Shown piece after piece: positions 9,782-18,863 of a stretch of 64,000 nt of DNA. Source of the stretch: Bordetella parapertussis. GTDB lineage: Bacteria; Pseudomonadota; Gammaproteobacteria; Burkholderiales; Burkholderiaceae_B. The position numbers and the translations under genes were made by a program. The notes beneath the pieces were generated by a model that did not search any database, was not told the origin of the DNA, and saw only the letters and a program-made list of their open reading frames with translations. Where the stretch lies: assembly GCA_945903445.1 (NCBI GenBank), contig CAMDNZ010000001.1:1-64000 (forward strand), written 5' to 3'. Position 1 is the stretch's first letter; every line of letters starts with the position of its first letter.

Positions 9782-9925
9782 GGCAATCCTCGGGCGCTCG
9801 TCAGGGGAAGCGGCGTGTACAGAAATCGCAAAGCGTTGGTATTTTAGGACATACCCACGCACTGCTGTATTATCGGCGCACCCTGAACAATCCGTTCGTA
9901 AACCGAACGCTGCACGAGTCGCTGC

Positions 9926-11545
9926 ATGAAAAACTGGACGCTGAAACAACGTATCTTGGCCAGCTTTTTGGTGGTTTTAGCCATTATGGGGGCTATGGCC
10001 GCCATGGCGTTTTCCAGACTGCACGCGATTGCCGACGAAGCGGCTGCTTTACGCAGCGATTCGATGCCCGGTCTGTACTACAGCACCACGGCTCGCGCGG
10101 CATGGACCGAAGGATTTCAACTGGTTCAAGAGTATCTGGAAGTCGAGGACGCTCACGTCCGCGAGCGTTACAGAGCATGGTTTGCCGCCAATAGTCAGCA
10201 ACTGACCGACGCGCTCACGCGCTATCGACTGAGCGCCTATACCGACCAAGAGCGAAGGTGGCTGGAGGATCTGCAACGCGAACGCGAGAGATTCGAAAAG
10301 GTTCGCTCGACCCTGTTGGAAGTGGGTGATTCGGGCGATTTGCGCTCGGCGCGGACTCGGGCCCGTCTGGAACTCAAACCTTTGTGGGGCACGGGCCGCG
10401 AAACCTTGCAGGCCATGGTGCAATTCAACCGCGAACGTGCTCAGACGTCGGCCGATCAGATCGGCAAATCGGTGGATGTTGCCGTCGGCAGTACGACCGT
10501 GTCCTTGTTGCTGGCCGTGCTGGCTGCCGCCGCCTGTGGCTTTTTACTGATGCGTGCCATCACTTATCCCATGCGTGATCTGGTCGCTACCTTGAGCGTG
10601 CTGGGGGGAGGCGATTTGACCCGACGACTGGCGCTCAAGCGCAACGACGAGTTCGCTCAGGTCGAGCAAGGGCTCAATGCAATGGCGCAAGAATTGACCA
10701 CCTTGGTCGGGCAAGCGCAACGCACCGCCATTCAAGTGGCTACTTCGGTGACCGAGATCGCTGCCACGTCTAAACAACAGCAGGCCACTGCGACCGAGGT
10801 GGCCGCGACGACGACGGAAATCGGCGCGACCTCGCGCGAGATTTCCGCAACTTCCCGCGATCTGGTTCGTACGATGAGCGAGGTGTCGGTAGCGGCCGAG
10901 CAAACCTCTCTATTGGCAGGCGGCGGCCAGGCAGGATTGGCGCGTATGGAACTCACCATGAACAGCGTCATGGAGGCGGCCGGATCGGTCAACGCCAAGC
11001 TGGCAGTGTTAAACGAGAAGGCCGGCAACATTACTCAGGTGGTCACCACCATCAACAAGGTCGCCGATCAAACCAATCTGCTGTCTTTGAACGCAGCCAT
11101 CGAGGCCGAGAAGGCAGGCGAGTACGGTCGGGGTTTTGCGGTGGTGGCCACCGAGATCCGGCGTCTGGCTGATCAGACCGCCGTGGCGACCTACGACATC
11201 GAGCAGATGGTGCGCGAGATTCAGTCGTCGGTGGCCGCTGGCGTCATGGGCATGGACAAATTCTCCGAAGAAGTGCGGCGCGGTATTGGCGACGTTCAAC
11301 AGGTGGGCGATCAACTTGCACAGATCATCGGGCAGGTTCAATCGCTGGTTCCTCGGGTGATGACGGTCAACGAAGGCATGCTGACCCAGGCGACCGGTGC
11401 GGAACAGATCGATCAGGCGCTGTCGCAACTGAGCGATGCGACGCAGCAAACGGTCGAGTCGTTGCGTCAATCGAGTCTGGCGATCGACGAATTGAGTACC
11501 GTCGCCAGCGGCCTGCGCACGGGCGTGTCTCGCTTCAAGGTCTGA
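9926..11545 (+). CDS. wspA: WspA-like methyl-accepting chemotaxis protein
   Basis: Membrane-bound chemoreceptor of 539 aa. It has an N-terminal helix (about residues 11-31), a helical periplasmic domain of about 150 residues (four-helix-bundle type), a second membrane helix near 187-211, a HAMP domain and a long cytoplasmic coiled coil. The signalling tip reads DQTNLLSLNAAIEAEKAGE then YGRGFAVVATEIRRLADQTA; EAEKAGEYGRGF is characteristic of WspA rather than flagellar receptors. In Pseudomonas WspA responds to surface contact and drives c-di-GMP synthesis through WspR; the same role here rests on the full wspABCDEFR order downstream. Confidence 0.9.
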   Translation: MKNWTLKQRILASFLVVLAIMGAMAAMAFSRLHAIADEAAALRSDSMPGLYYSTTARAAWTEGFQLVQEYLEVEDAHVRERYRAWFAANSQQLTDALTRYRLSAYTDQERRWLEDLQRERERFEKVRSTLLEVGDSGDLRSARTRARLELKPLWGTGRETLQAMVQFNRERAQTSADQIGKSVDVAVGSTTVSLLLAVLAAAACGFLLMRAITYPMRDLVATLSVLGGGDLTRRLALKRNDEFAQVEQGLNAMAQELTTLVGQAQRTAIQVATSVTEIAATSKQQQATATEVAATTTEIGATSREISATSRDLVRTMSEVSVAAEQTSLLAGGGQAGLARMELTMNSVMEAAGSVNAKLAVLNEKAGNITQVVTTINKVADQTNLLSLNAAIEAEKAGEYGRGFAVVATEIRRLADQTAVATYDIEQMVREIQSSVAAGVMGMDKFSEEVRRGIGDVQQVGDQLAQIIGQVQSLVPRVMTVNEGMLTQATGAEQIDQALSQLSDATQQTVESLRQSSLAIDELSTVASGLRTGVSRFKV

Positions 11546-11560
11546 CGGGGGGCTGGCCCG

Positions 11561-12106
11561 ATGCTTGCCCTGCATGCCTCAATGCGCCGCGCCGCTGCTC
11601 CGATACGCCAGTTGTTTTTGGCAATGAGTCTGGGCGAGCGTCGCTATGTGGTGCCGGCCCGTGACGTGGTCTCGGTGTTGGCCGATCAACCCGTCGCACC
11701 CCTGAGCGCCGTGCCGAGCTGGATCGGTGGCGTGTTGAAAGTGGGTCGAACGCCTGTGCCCGTGATCGATCTGGTGGCCCGTGTGACGGGCCGGCCCAGC
11801 TCGCCGGGGCGCACCAGGCGCGTGGTGTTGCTGCGTTTGGATGGCATCGGTATCGATGCGCGTGGCGCATGCGCCAAGCAGAAAATGGTGGGTGTGTGGG
11901 CCGAGCATGTTACCGAGACCTTGATGCTGGATACGGCAGCGTTCGTGTCTTGCGGCGTGCAGTTTCCCGACGCTCGGTTTCTGGGTCCTATTGTGTGCCA
12001 CGGCGAGGACTGGTTGCAGCGACTGGATGTTGCCGACTTGCTCGAACCCGAGGTCCGAGCCTTACTACTTGAGGCGGTCGAGCATGCCGCGAAGCAGGTG
12101 GCCTGA
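11561..12106 (+). CDS. wspB: CheW-like adaptor WspB
   Basis: Coupling protein of 181 aa that should link the receptor to the kinase WspE. The CheW fold is visible in LFLAMSLGERRYVVPARDVVSVL, PSWIGGVLKVGRTPVPVIDLVARVTGR and the C-terminal FLGPIVCHGEDWLQRLDVADLL. ATG 11561 has a G-rich stretch upstream; ATG 11582 is a shorter alternative. The last base of its stop is the first base of the wspC start. First of two CheW proteins in the operon, as in Wsp systems of pseudomonads. Confidence 0.85.
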   Translation: MLALHASMRRAAAPIRQLFLAMSLGERRYVVPARDVVSVLADQPVAPLSAVPSWIGGVLKVGRTPVPVIDLVARVTGRPSSPGRTRRVVLLRLDGIGIDARGACAKQKMVGVWAEHVTETLMLDTAAFVSCGVQFPDARFLGPIVCHGEDWLQRLDVADLLEPEVRALLLEAVEHAAKQVA

Positions 12107-13536
12107 TGCTCGATCCGCGAATCGCCACCTTGCTGCGCGAGCATTTCGGTCTGGACCCGGCCTCTATCGGCACCCAAGGTGTGGCGCGGATCGTGGGTCA
12201 GCGCGCCGCACTGGCGTGCGAGGGCGATATCGAGCGCTATTGGCACGTGTTGTCGCAGTCGACGACCGAGTTGCGCCTGCTAGTCGAAGCCCTGGTGGTG
12301 CCGGAAACCTGGTTTTTTCGTTATCCCGAATCGCTGGATCGTGTTGCAGCCTGCGTGGCGGCGGTATTGCGACGCCGCATCGACGGCAGCCCGGTACGCA
12401 TATTGAGCATGCCATGCTCGACCGGCGAGGAGCCGTATTCGGTGGCCATCGCCTTGCGCGACATGGGTATTGCACCTGCACAGGTTCAGATCGATGCCTT
12501 GGATATCAGCGAGGTCGCCATCGAACGGGCGCGTCGAGGACAGTATGGACGCAACGCCTTCCGATCGCCGTCGATGCTGTTTCGAGATCGTTATTTCACG
12601 GCCTTGCCCGATGGACGTTATCTGTTGGCCGACGAGATTCGCGATCAGGTCGAATTTCGTTGTGAGAATTTGTTTGCGCTCTCGCCGTATACCTTGGCGC
12701 AGGCCTACGACCTGGTGTTGTGCAGGAATCTGCTGATCTATTTTGACGTGCCAACTCAACAGCAAGCCATCGACGTGCTCAAACAGCTTTGCAGCCCTGA
12801 CGGTGTCTTGTTCTTAGGGCCTGCCGAGGCGGGGGTATTGGTTCGCATGGGCCATCGTCCCATGGGCGAGCCGGCGGCTTTCGCCTTCGAGTCTCGTGCG
12901 CAGGTGTCCAGACCCAGCGCAGTTCTGGCTATGCCGTCCGTGCCTTCGGCGAGTGAACGCAGTCCTGCGGTAGTGCCAACGACGCCTGTGAGCTCGCAAG
13001 CGGGTGGGCGCACGAGTTTGTCGGGTGCGGATCGTTTTGCCGAATCTGCGATTGCGCCTTCTTTGGCGTCTTCGAGCGCTACAGCGTGCTCTGACGTATC
13101 GTCAAGAGCTGCGTCGTTCTCCGACGCACCCTCCAGGGCAGCATCGCTTTCTGACGGATCGTTTTCGTGCGCCGCCTCGATCAAAACGCTGGCCTCGTCC
13201 GGCGAAACCTCGGTGACGCACGACGAGGCTGCGATCGAGGCTGTTCGGCGCTTGGCCGATCGAGGCCGCGTCGCCGAGGCGGCCGATGCCGCACAGCGCC
13301 TGATCGAGCAAGACAGTGCCAACGCCGAAGCGCATTATTGGGTCGGACTATGCCGGGATGTTCAAGGCCAGAAAGCCGCTGCCGCCATGCACTATCGCAA
13401 AGCGATATACCTGGCCCCCGCACACGTCGAGGCACTGAACCATCTGGCGGCGCTGCTGGACGAGCAGGGCGATGACAGAGGCGCGCAGCGCTTGCGGCTG
13501 CGGGCGATGAGAGAGGAGGCGCGTCATGGCGGATGA
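12106..13536 (+). CDS. wspC: CheR-type methyltransferase with TPR tail, WspC
   Basis: S-adenosylmethionine-dependent methyltransferase of receptor glutamates, 476 aa. The CheR domain (about 1-270) contains ETWFFRYPESLDRV, the SAM-binding RILSMPCSTGEEPYSVA, and YDLVLCRNLLIYFD. The C-terminal part (about 370-470) holds TPR-like repeats (ADAAQRLIEQDSANAEAHYW and AAMHYRKAIYLAPAHVEALN). Between them is a low-complexity linker of about 100 residues rich in Ser and Ala, with two near-identical SRAAS(F/L)SD units. It sets receptor adaptation opposite the esterase WspF. Overlaps wspB by one base and wspD by 11 bases. Confidence 0.9.
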   Translation: MLDPRIATLLREHFGLDPASIGTQGVARIVGQRAALACEGDIERYWHVLSQSTTELRLLVEALVVPETWFFRYPESLDRVAACVAAVLRRRIDGSPVRILSMPCSTGEEPYSVAIALRDMGIAPAQVQIDALDISEVAIERARRGQYGRNAFRSPSMLFRDRYFTALPDGRYLLADEIRDQVEFRCENLFALSPYTLAQAYDLVLCRNLLIYFDVPTQQQAIDVLKQLCSPDGVLFLGPAEAGVLVRMGHRPMGEPAAFAFESRAQVSRPSAVLAMPSVPSASERSPAVVPTTPVSSQAGGRTSLSGADRFAESAIAPSLASSSATACSDVSSRAASFSDAPSRAASLSDGSFSCAASIKTLASSGETSVTHDEAAIEAVRRLADRGRVAEAADAAQRLIEQDSANAEAHYWVGLCRDVQGQKAAAAMHYRKAIYLAPAHVEALNHLAALLDEQGDDRGAQRLRLRAMREEARHGG

Positions 13537-14101
13537 CACGCAAGGCAAGGGCATCGATCTGTGCCAAGACGATGCCGACGATCGTGGCAGCGGCGATCAT
13601 TCGCTCGTGGTCGTCGTGTTCAGAGTCCAGGCCGAGTGGCTGGCGCTAGCGGCACGAAGCTTGGACGAGATCGTCTCGATGCGTCCGATTCACAGTTTGC
13701 CGCATCGTCGCAGCGGCGTGATCCTGGGGCTTGCGAATGTGCGGGGGGGCTTGCTGACGTGCATGGCTTTGTCGAGCCTTTTAGGTATTCCTGACGCTGG
13801 CACGCAAGCATCCGCTACGCAAGGTGGCGCGAAGGCCGGTGCCGCCGCGTCGGTTCAGGTTGGGGGGCGTTTGCCCCGTCTGTTGGTGTTGCGTAGTCAG
13901 CCACTGGATGTCGCGCTGTATGTCGACGAGGTCGATGGCGTACATGCCTTGAATGCGAATCGACTCAAAGCGGTACCTTCTACGCTTGCGGGCGCGGCGG
14001 CCCGGCATACGGTGGGCTGGGGGCGTTGCGGCGATCGTCAGGTTGGGCTGCTCGACGAGACCGCGCTGAACAATGCCATCCAGCGAGGATTTCTTTCATG
14101 A
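13526..14101 (+). CDS. wspD: CheW-like adaptor WspD
   Basis: Second CheW-domain coupling protein, 191 aa. Motifs are VVVFRVQAEWLALAARSLDEIV, RRSGVILGLANVRGGLLTCMALSSLLG and the RLLVLRSQPLDVALYVDEVDGV strand pair. The start ATG 13526 lies inside the end of wspC behind a strong GAGGAGG site. It overlaps wspE by four bases (ATGA). Two adaptors in one operon is a Wsp hallmark; they may bind different receptor/kinase positions. Confidence 0.85.
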   Translation: MADDTQGKGIDLCQDDADDRGSGDHSLVVVVFRVQAEWLALAARSLDEIVSMRPIHSLPHRRSGVILGLANVRGGLLTCMALSSLLGIPDAGTQASATQGGAKAGAAASVQVGGRLPRLLVLRSQPLDVALYVDEVDGVHALNANRLKAVPSTLAGAAARHTVGWGRCGDRQVGLLDETALNNAIQRGFLS

Positions 14102-16356
14102 CGCTCAACGCTTATCGCGACGCCTCGATGCTTGAGCTTTTCCAGATGGAAGCTCAAGCGCAAACCGATGTGTTGACCCAAGGTTTGCTGGCCCTGGAGC
14201 GAGACCCTCGGGCGGCGAGCCACCTGGAAGCCTGCATGCGTGCCGCGCATTCGCTGAAAGGGGCCGCCCGCATCGTCAACCTGACTCCAGCCGTGCCTGT
14301 CGCCCATGCGATGGAAGACTGCCTGGTCATGGCGCAGCACGGTCGGCTCGTCTTGACGCCAGAACATATCGACGCCTTGCTTAAAGGCACCGATCTGTTG
14401 TTGCGCGTCGCTCGTTTGCCTCAGCCCGATGGCAGTCACGAGGTGGACGAGAGCGCCATCACGGCTTACGTGGCTTCGCTTCAAGCCATGTTGGACGTCG
14501 CGGTGTCGTCGCAAAATGGCTCGAATGCGAGCAATGTCGCGGTGCCGTTGCACGCTGTCTCCAGTGCGACAGATTTTGCGTCGGCCGTGCACCAAGAGGC
14601 ATCGAGCCGCGAGCGCGCGTTGCGCGTGACCGCGAAGACCTTGGACCACTTGCTGGGTTTGGCCAGCGAAGTCACGATTGAGTCGCGCTGGTTGTCGCCG
14701 TTCGTCAAGTCGCTGCTGAACGACAAGCGTCAACACGATCGTACCGTCGCCGGTCTGGAGTCGCTGCTGGCCAGCCTGCGCGAGTCGAACGCCGAGCCGG
14801 CGTGGGTCGATCAGGTCAAAGCGTTGATTCGTCGAGCCGGTCATACGCAACAGCATCTGGCGGAACGCGTCAATGAGATCGACCGATTCGATTGGCGCAT
14901 CGGCCAACTCAATGAACGCATCTACGATACGGCCATCTCTTGTCGCATGCGTCCGCTGTCCGACGGCACGAGCGGGCTGGCGCGCATGGTGCGCGATCTG
15001 GGGCGTGAGTTGGGCAAGGTCGTCAGATTGGACATCGTCGGCGACGGCACCCGCGTCGATCGCGATGTACTGGAACAGTTGGACGCGCCGCTGTCGCATT
15101 TGTTGCGCAACGCGGTCGATCACGGTATCGAAGCGCCTGCCGAACGCCGCGCCGCCGGTAAGCCGGAGGAGGGCGTCATCACCTTGGCGGCACGTCATAG
15201 TGCGGGTCGGTTGCATATCGATATTACCGATGACGGCAAGGGCGTGAACCTGGCGCGACTGGCCGATCAGGTATCTGCACGCGGCTTCGCGCCAGCGTCG
15301 ACGGTATCGAACATGCGCGAGGAAGAGCTGCTGGCATTTTTGTTCCTGCCGGGTTTCAGCACGCGCGGCGAAGTCACCGAAGTGTCGGGGCGGGGCGTGG
15401 GCCTCGACGCTGTGCAGAATGCGCTGCGCCGTCTGCGTGGCGACGTTCGAATAAGCCAGGCGACAGGTGTCGGTACTCGCTTCACCTTGGATCTGCCTTT
15501 GGCCCTGTCGGTCGTGCGCGCTTTGTTGGTGGAGGTCGATGGCGAACCCTACGCCTTTCCCTTGGGCTACGTCGATCGCGCGTTGACGATTCGACGCGAC
15601 GACATCGCGCAACTGGAAGGGCATCAGCATTTTGCGTTCGAAGATCGGCAGATCGGTCTGGTGTCGGCCCGTCAATTGTTGGCCGCGCGGGGCGAGGAGG
15701 GTGCCGCCGACGAGCGGCTCGACGTGGTTCTGGTCGGTGATGAACAGCAGACCTATGGTGTCGCGGTAGACAGGTTCCTGGGCGAACGCACGTTGGTGTT
15801 GCAGCCTTTGGATTCGCGCTTGGGCAAGATTCAGGACGTCAAGTGCGGCGCCTTGATGGAAGACGGGTCCGCAGTGTTGGTGCTGGACGTGAGTGATCTG
15901 CTGCGCTCCATCGAGAAGCTCAATAGCGCTGGCCGCCTCACGCGTATCGGTTCGGCGCCAACGGCGCTGGCGGGGCAGACCAAGCGCATTCTGGTGGTGG
16001 ACGACTCGCTGACCGTGCGTGAGTTGGAGCGCAAGTTGCTGATCAAACGGGGTTTCGATGTATCGGTCGCAGTCGATGGCATGGACGGCTGGAACATGGT
16101 GCGTGCCGAACGCTTCGATCTGGTGATTTCCGATATCGATATGCCGCGCATGGACGGCATCGAGCTGGTCGGCTTGATCAAGCGCGATGCCCGCTTGGGG
16201 GCGATGCCTGTGATGATCGTATCGTATAAGGATCGCCCCGAAGATCGGCAACGAGGGCTGGAGGCAGGGGCCGACTACTACCTTGCCAAGAGCAATTTCC
16301 ATGACGAAACGCTGCTGTCGGTGGTTGAGGATTTGATAGGGGAGCCGTCTTCATGA
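14098..16356 (+). CDS. wspE: CheA-type hybrid histidine kinase/response regulator WspE
   Basis: Cytoplasmic kinase of 752 aa that phosphorylates WspR and WspF. Order: HPt domain with phospho-accepting His51 in RAAHSLKGAARIV; linker; dimerisation helices; HATPase with LSHLLRNAVDHGIE (N-box), DDGKGVN (G1) and FSTRGEVTEVSGRGVGLDAV (F/G2); CheW-like domain; and a C-terminal receiver ending the protein with SDIDMPRMDG around its acceptor Asp. CheA-REC fusion is typical for WspE. The start at ATG 14098 overlaps the wspD stop; the stop overlaps the wspF start (ATGA). Confidence 0.93.
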   Translation: MTLNAYRDASMLELFQMEAQAQTDVLTQGLLALERDPRAASHLEACMRAAHSLKGAARIVNLTPAVPVAHAMEDCLVMAQHGRLVLTPEHIDALLKGTDLLLRVARLPQPDGSHEVDESAITAYVASLQAMLDVAVSSQNGSNASNVAVPLHAVSSATDFASAVHQEASSRERALRVTAKTLDHLLGLASEVTIESRWLSPFVKSLLNDKRQHDRTVAGLESLLASLRESNAEPAWVDQVKALIRRAGHTQQHLAERVNEIDRFDWRIGQLNERIYDTAISCRMRPLSDGTSGLARMVRDLGRELGKVVRLDIVGDGTRVDRDVLEQLDAPLSHLLRNAVDHGIEAPAERRAAGKPEEGVITLAARHSAGRLHIDITDDGKGVNLARLADQVSARGFAPASTVSNMREEELLAFLFLPGFSTRGEVTEVSGRGVGLDAVQNALRRLRGDVRISQATGVGTRFTLDLPLALSVVRALLVEVDGEPYAFPLGYVDRALTIRRDDIAQLEGHQHFAFEDRQIGLVSARQLLAARGEEGAADERLDVVLVGDEQQTYGVAVDRFLGERTLVLQPLDSRLGKIQDVKCGALMEDGSAVLVLDVSDLLRSIEKLNSAGRLTRIGSAPTALAGQTKRILVVDDSLTVRELERKLLIKRGFDVSVAVDGMDGWNMVRAERFDLVISDIDMPRMDGIELVGLIKRDARLGAMPVMIVSYKDRPEDRQRGLEAGADYYLAKSNFHDETLLSVVEDLIGEPSS

Positions 16357-17354
16357 GAATCGGCATCGTCAACGATCTGCCCCTGGCCGTGACGGCCTTG
16401 CAGCGTGTAGTGGCTCAAGATCCGTCCTTGCGAGTGATCTGGGTGGCTGCCAACGGGGCCGAAGCCGTGGCGCGTTGCACCGAGGATTTACCCGATCTCG
16501 TGCTCATGGACCTGATGATGCCTGTCATGAATGGCGTCGAGGCCACTCGCCGCATTATGGCGAATACGCCGTGCGCAATCGTGGTGGTGACCTCCGACGT
16601 GCTGCATCATACCTCGGCGGTGTTCGAGGCGATGGGCCACGGCGCACTCGATGCGGTCGATACGCCGCAGCTCGCTGCGGGTGCCGATGCGACAGCGCCT
16701 TTGCTGCGCAAGATCAAAAACATCGGTTGGTTGCTGCGCGATCGTGTTCGGGTCGAACCGGTCGAGACTGTTTTGCCAGCCGCCGCCTCGATGCCAGCGC
16801 CGCTGTTGGCTTTGGGGGCGTCTGCTGGCGGCCCTGCGACGCTGGCTCGACTGTTGAAAGCTTTGCCAGCCGATTTTCCGGCGGGCATCGTGATGGTGCA
16901 ACATGTGGACGCTACATTTGCGCCTGGCATGGCAGCGTGGCTCGACGAGCACAGTGCATTGACGGTGCGTCTGGCGCAACCCGGCGACAGCCCTCGACCT
17001 GGCGTCGCCCTGTTGGCTGGCACGAACGATCATCTCGCTCTAGACGAGCGCGGGCGCTTGTATTACACGCCCGAACCCTTGGCGTTTTTGTATCGCCCGT
17101 CTATCGATGTCTTTTTCGACAGCGTGGTGCAGCACTGGTCACAACAGGCTGCGGCCGTGCTGCTGACCGGCATGGGGCGCGACGGTGCCGAGGGTCTGAA
17201 AAGCATGCGCGAGCGGGGGCACTACACGATTGCGCAGGACGAACACACCAGTGCGGTCTATGGCATGCCCAAGGCAGCCGCTGCTCTGGGTGCGGCGCGC
17301 GACATTTTGCCGATCGATGCAATTGCGCCCGCGTTGATCGGATATTTCGGATAA
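16353..17354 (+). CDS. wspF: CheB-type chemoreceptor methylesterase WspF
   Basis: 333-aa methylesterase that removes methyl groups from WspA and so damps signalling. An N-terminal receiver (about 1-120) has acceptor Asp53 in LVLMDLMMPVMNG. The C-terminal esterase shows the catalytic Ser in LGASAGGPATLARLL, His in VMVQHVDATFAPGMA and Asp in LLTGMGRDGAEGL. In Pseudomonas, loss of WspF locks the pathway on and gives wrinkly colonies. The frame is intact here. Starts inside the wspE stop. Confidence 0.92.
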   Translation: MRIGIVNDLPLAVTALQRVVAQDPSLRVIWVAANGAEAVARCTEDLPDLVLMDLMMPVMNGVEATRRIMANTPCAIVVVTSDVLHHTSAVFEAMGHGALDAVDTPQLAAGADATAPLLRKIKNIGWLLRDRVRVEPVETVLPAAASMPAPLLALGASAGGPATLARLLKALPADFPAGIVMVQHVDATFAPGMAAWLDEHSALTVRLAQPGDSPRPGVALLAGTNDHLALDERGRLYYTPEPLAFLYRPSIDVFFDSVVQHWSQQAAAVLLTGMGRDGAEGLKSMRERGHYTIAQDEHTSAVYGMPKAAAALGAARDILPIDAIAPALIGYFG

Positions 17355-17366
17355 GGAGTTAATCAC

Positions 17367-18371
17367 ATGGTGCTGGGTTTGGATCGGCAAGATCCACAAG
17401 GCGTATCGCAGCCTCGTATCGTCGTGTTGTTGGTCGATGATCAGGCCATGGTCGGGGAAGCGGTGCGACGCGCCCTCGCCACCGAGCCGGATGTCGACTT
17501 TCACTATTGTTCGCGCGGCGAGGAAGCGCTCGAACGGGCTTTGGCGCTTGCGCCCACGGTCATTTTGCAAGACCTGGTTTTACCTAATATCGATGGTCTG
17601 GCTTTGCTAAGGACTTACCGGGCCGAGCCTCGGCTGGCCGATACGCCAGTGATCGTGTTGTCTACCCGCGAAGAGCCGGCGACCAAAAGCGCTGCGTTTT
17701 CGACCGGTGCCAACGATTATTTGGTGAAGTTGCCCGATTCCATCGAATTGGTGGCGCGGATTCGTTACCACGCGCGATTGTTCGAGGTGATGCGCCAACG
17801 TGACGCCGCTTTTCAAGCTTTGCGGGACAGCGAGCAGCAGTTGATGGCCAGCAACGCCGCTTTGCGTCGATTGACGCAATCCGATGGTCTGACCGGTCTT
17901 GCCAACCGCCGCTATTTCGATGAGTACTTGGATACCGAATGGCGTCGTGCCGCACGCGAACGCCGCGAATTGGCCTTGCTGATGATCGACGTCGATCATT
18001 TCAAATCTTATAACGACACCTACGGCCATCTGGCGGGCGACGAGGTACTCAAGCGGGTCGGGCACGCGCTGCGCGAGTCTTGCAACCGTCCCGCCGATTT
18101 AGCTGCACGCTACGGCGGCGAGGAATTCGCGGCGATTTTGCCCGGTACTTCGCCAGGCGGAGCACGTTTGATTGCAGAGCGAATTCGGGCGGCCGTAAGC
18201 GGGCTGAACATTCCTCATACGGGTTCGACGACCTCGCCATGCTTGTCGATAAGTGTCGGTGGCGCGTCATGGTTGGTCGCCGATGGTCGGCCTATTGCGG
18301 CTTTGATTGACGAGGCCGACAAGCGGCTGTACGAAGCAAAACGCGGCGGTCGAAATCGCGTCAGTCTTTAG
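17367..18371 (+). CDS. wspR: WspR-like response regulator diguanylate cyclase
   Basis: Output of the Wsp pathway: makes c-di-GMP from two GTP when phosphorylated. 334 aa. The receiver (about 15-140) has acceptor Asp69 in VILQDLVLPNIDG; a helical stalk follows; the GGDEF domain has DGLTGLANRRYFD and the active-site loop ARYGGEEFAAILPG. An RPAD (RxxD) inhibitory site sits five residues before GGEEF, so product inhibition is expected. Starts 12 bases after wspF behind ATAAGGAG and ends the operon. Confidence 0.93.
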   Translation: MVLGLDRQDPQGVSQPRIVVLLVDDQAMVGEAVRRALATEPDVDFHYCSRGEEALERALALAPTVILQDLVLPNIDGLALLRTYRAEPRLADTPVIVLSTREEPATKSAAFSTGANDYLVKLPDSIELVARIRYHARLFEVMRQRDAAFQALRDSEQQLMASNAALRRLTQSDGLTGLANRRYFDEYLDTEWRRAARERRELALLMIDVDHFKSYNDTYGHLAGDEVLKRVGHALRESCNRPADLAARYGGEEFAAILPGTSPGGARLIAERIRAAVSGLNIPHTGSTTSPCLSISVGGASWLVADGRPIAALIDEADKRLYEAKRGGRNRVSL

Positions 18372-18491
18372 CGCTTTGTCGGATTCTATTAAGCACTGAC
18401 AGTCAGACATACTTCCAGGCACGCTTTGTGCGTGGTGTGAAAGACCGAAGACGTGGCATCTGCCGCGTTTAATCTTTCACCAGGAGTAGCC

Positions 18492-18839
18492 ATGACTTTC
18501 CGCCTGAGAAAAGCCAAGTCCGACGTTAGCGACAGCACCGATCGCCTTGGTGCCGAGTTCCGCGCCTTGGTTGCCGCCAGCGAAGAACTGTTGAGGAAAA
18601 CCGCTGCTCATACCGGCGAAGGTGTCGACGACGCCCGCAGCGTCCTGCGCCGGCATCTGCACAATGCACAGCACTCGGCAAGCGCATGGCGCGAGACAGC
18701 CAGCCGCAAGTATCACCAGATCTCGGCCGCGTCCGACGAATACGTTCACGATAATCCATGGAAAGCTGTTGGTATTGCTGCCGCGATCGGTGTCGCCGTC
18801 AGCTTGCTTGCCGCTTTGGGCACACGCGGTCGTCGTTGA
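18492..18839 (+). CDS. DUF883 (ElaB/YqjD-like) membrane-anchored protein
   Basis: 115-aa protein with a long amphipathic, charged helix region and a single C-terminal membrane helix (GIAAAIGVAVSLLAAL) ending in RGRR. This layout matches DUF883/YqjD proteins, which in E. coli bind ribosomes in stationary phase; that activity is not evident from sequence here. Start ATG 18492 follows CAGGAGTAGCC. It leads a three-gene cluster with 18864 and 19573 on the same strand, 24 and 37 bases apart. Confidence 0.8.
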   Translation: MTFRLRKAKSDVSDSTDRLGAEFRALVAASEELLRKTAAHTGEGVDDARSVLRRHLHNAQHSASAWRETASRKYHQISAASDEYVHDNPWKAVGIAAAIGVAVSLLAALGTRGRR

Positions 18840-18863
18840 TTCGCGCCTCGAAGGAGCTGATCG

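Noticed and set aside
14038..16302. 754-codon minus-strand frame opposite wspE
   Set aside because: Exact antisense of a CheA-type kinase with intact motifs; His/Gln-rich shadow sequence.
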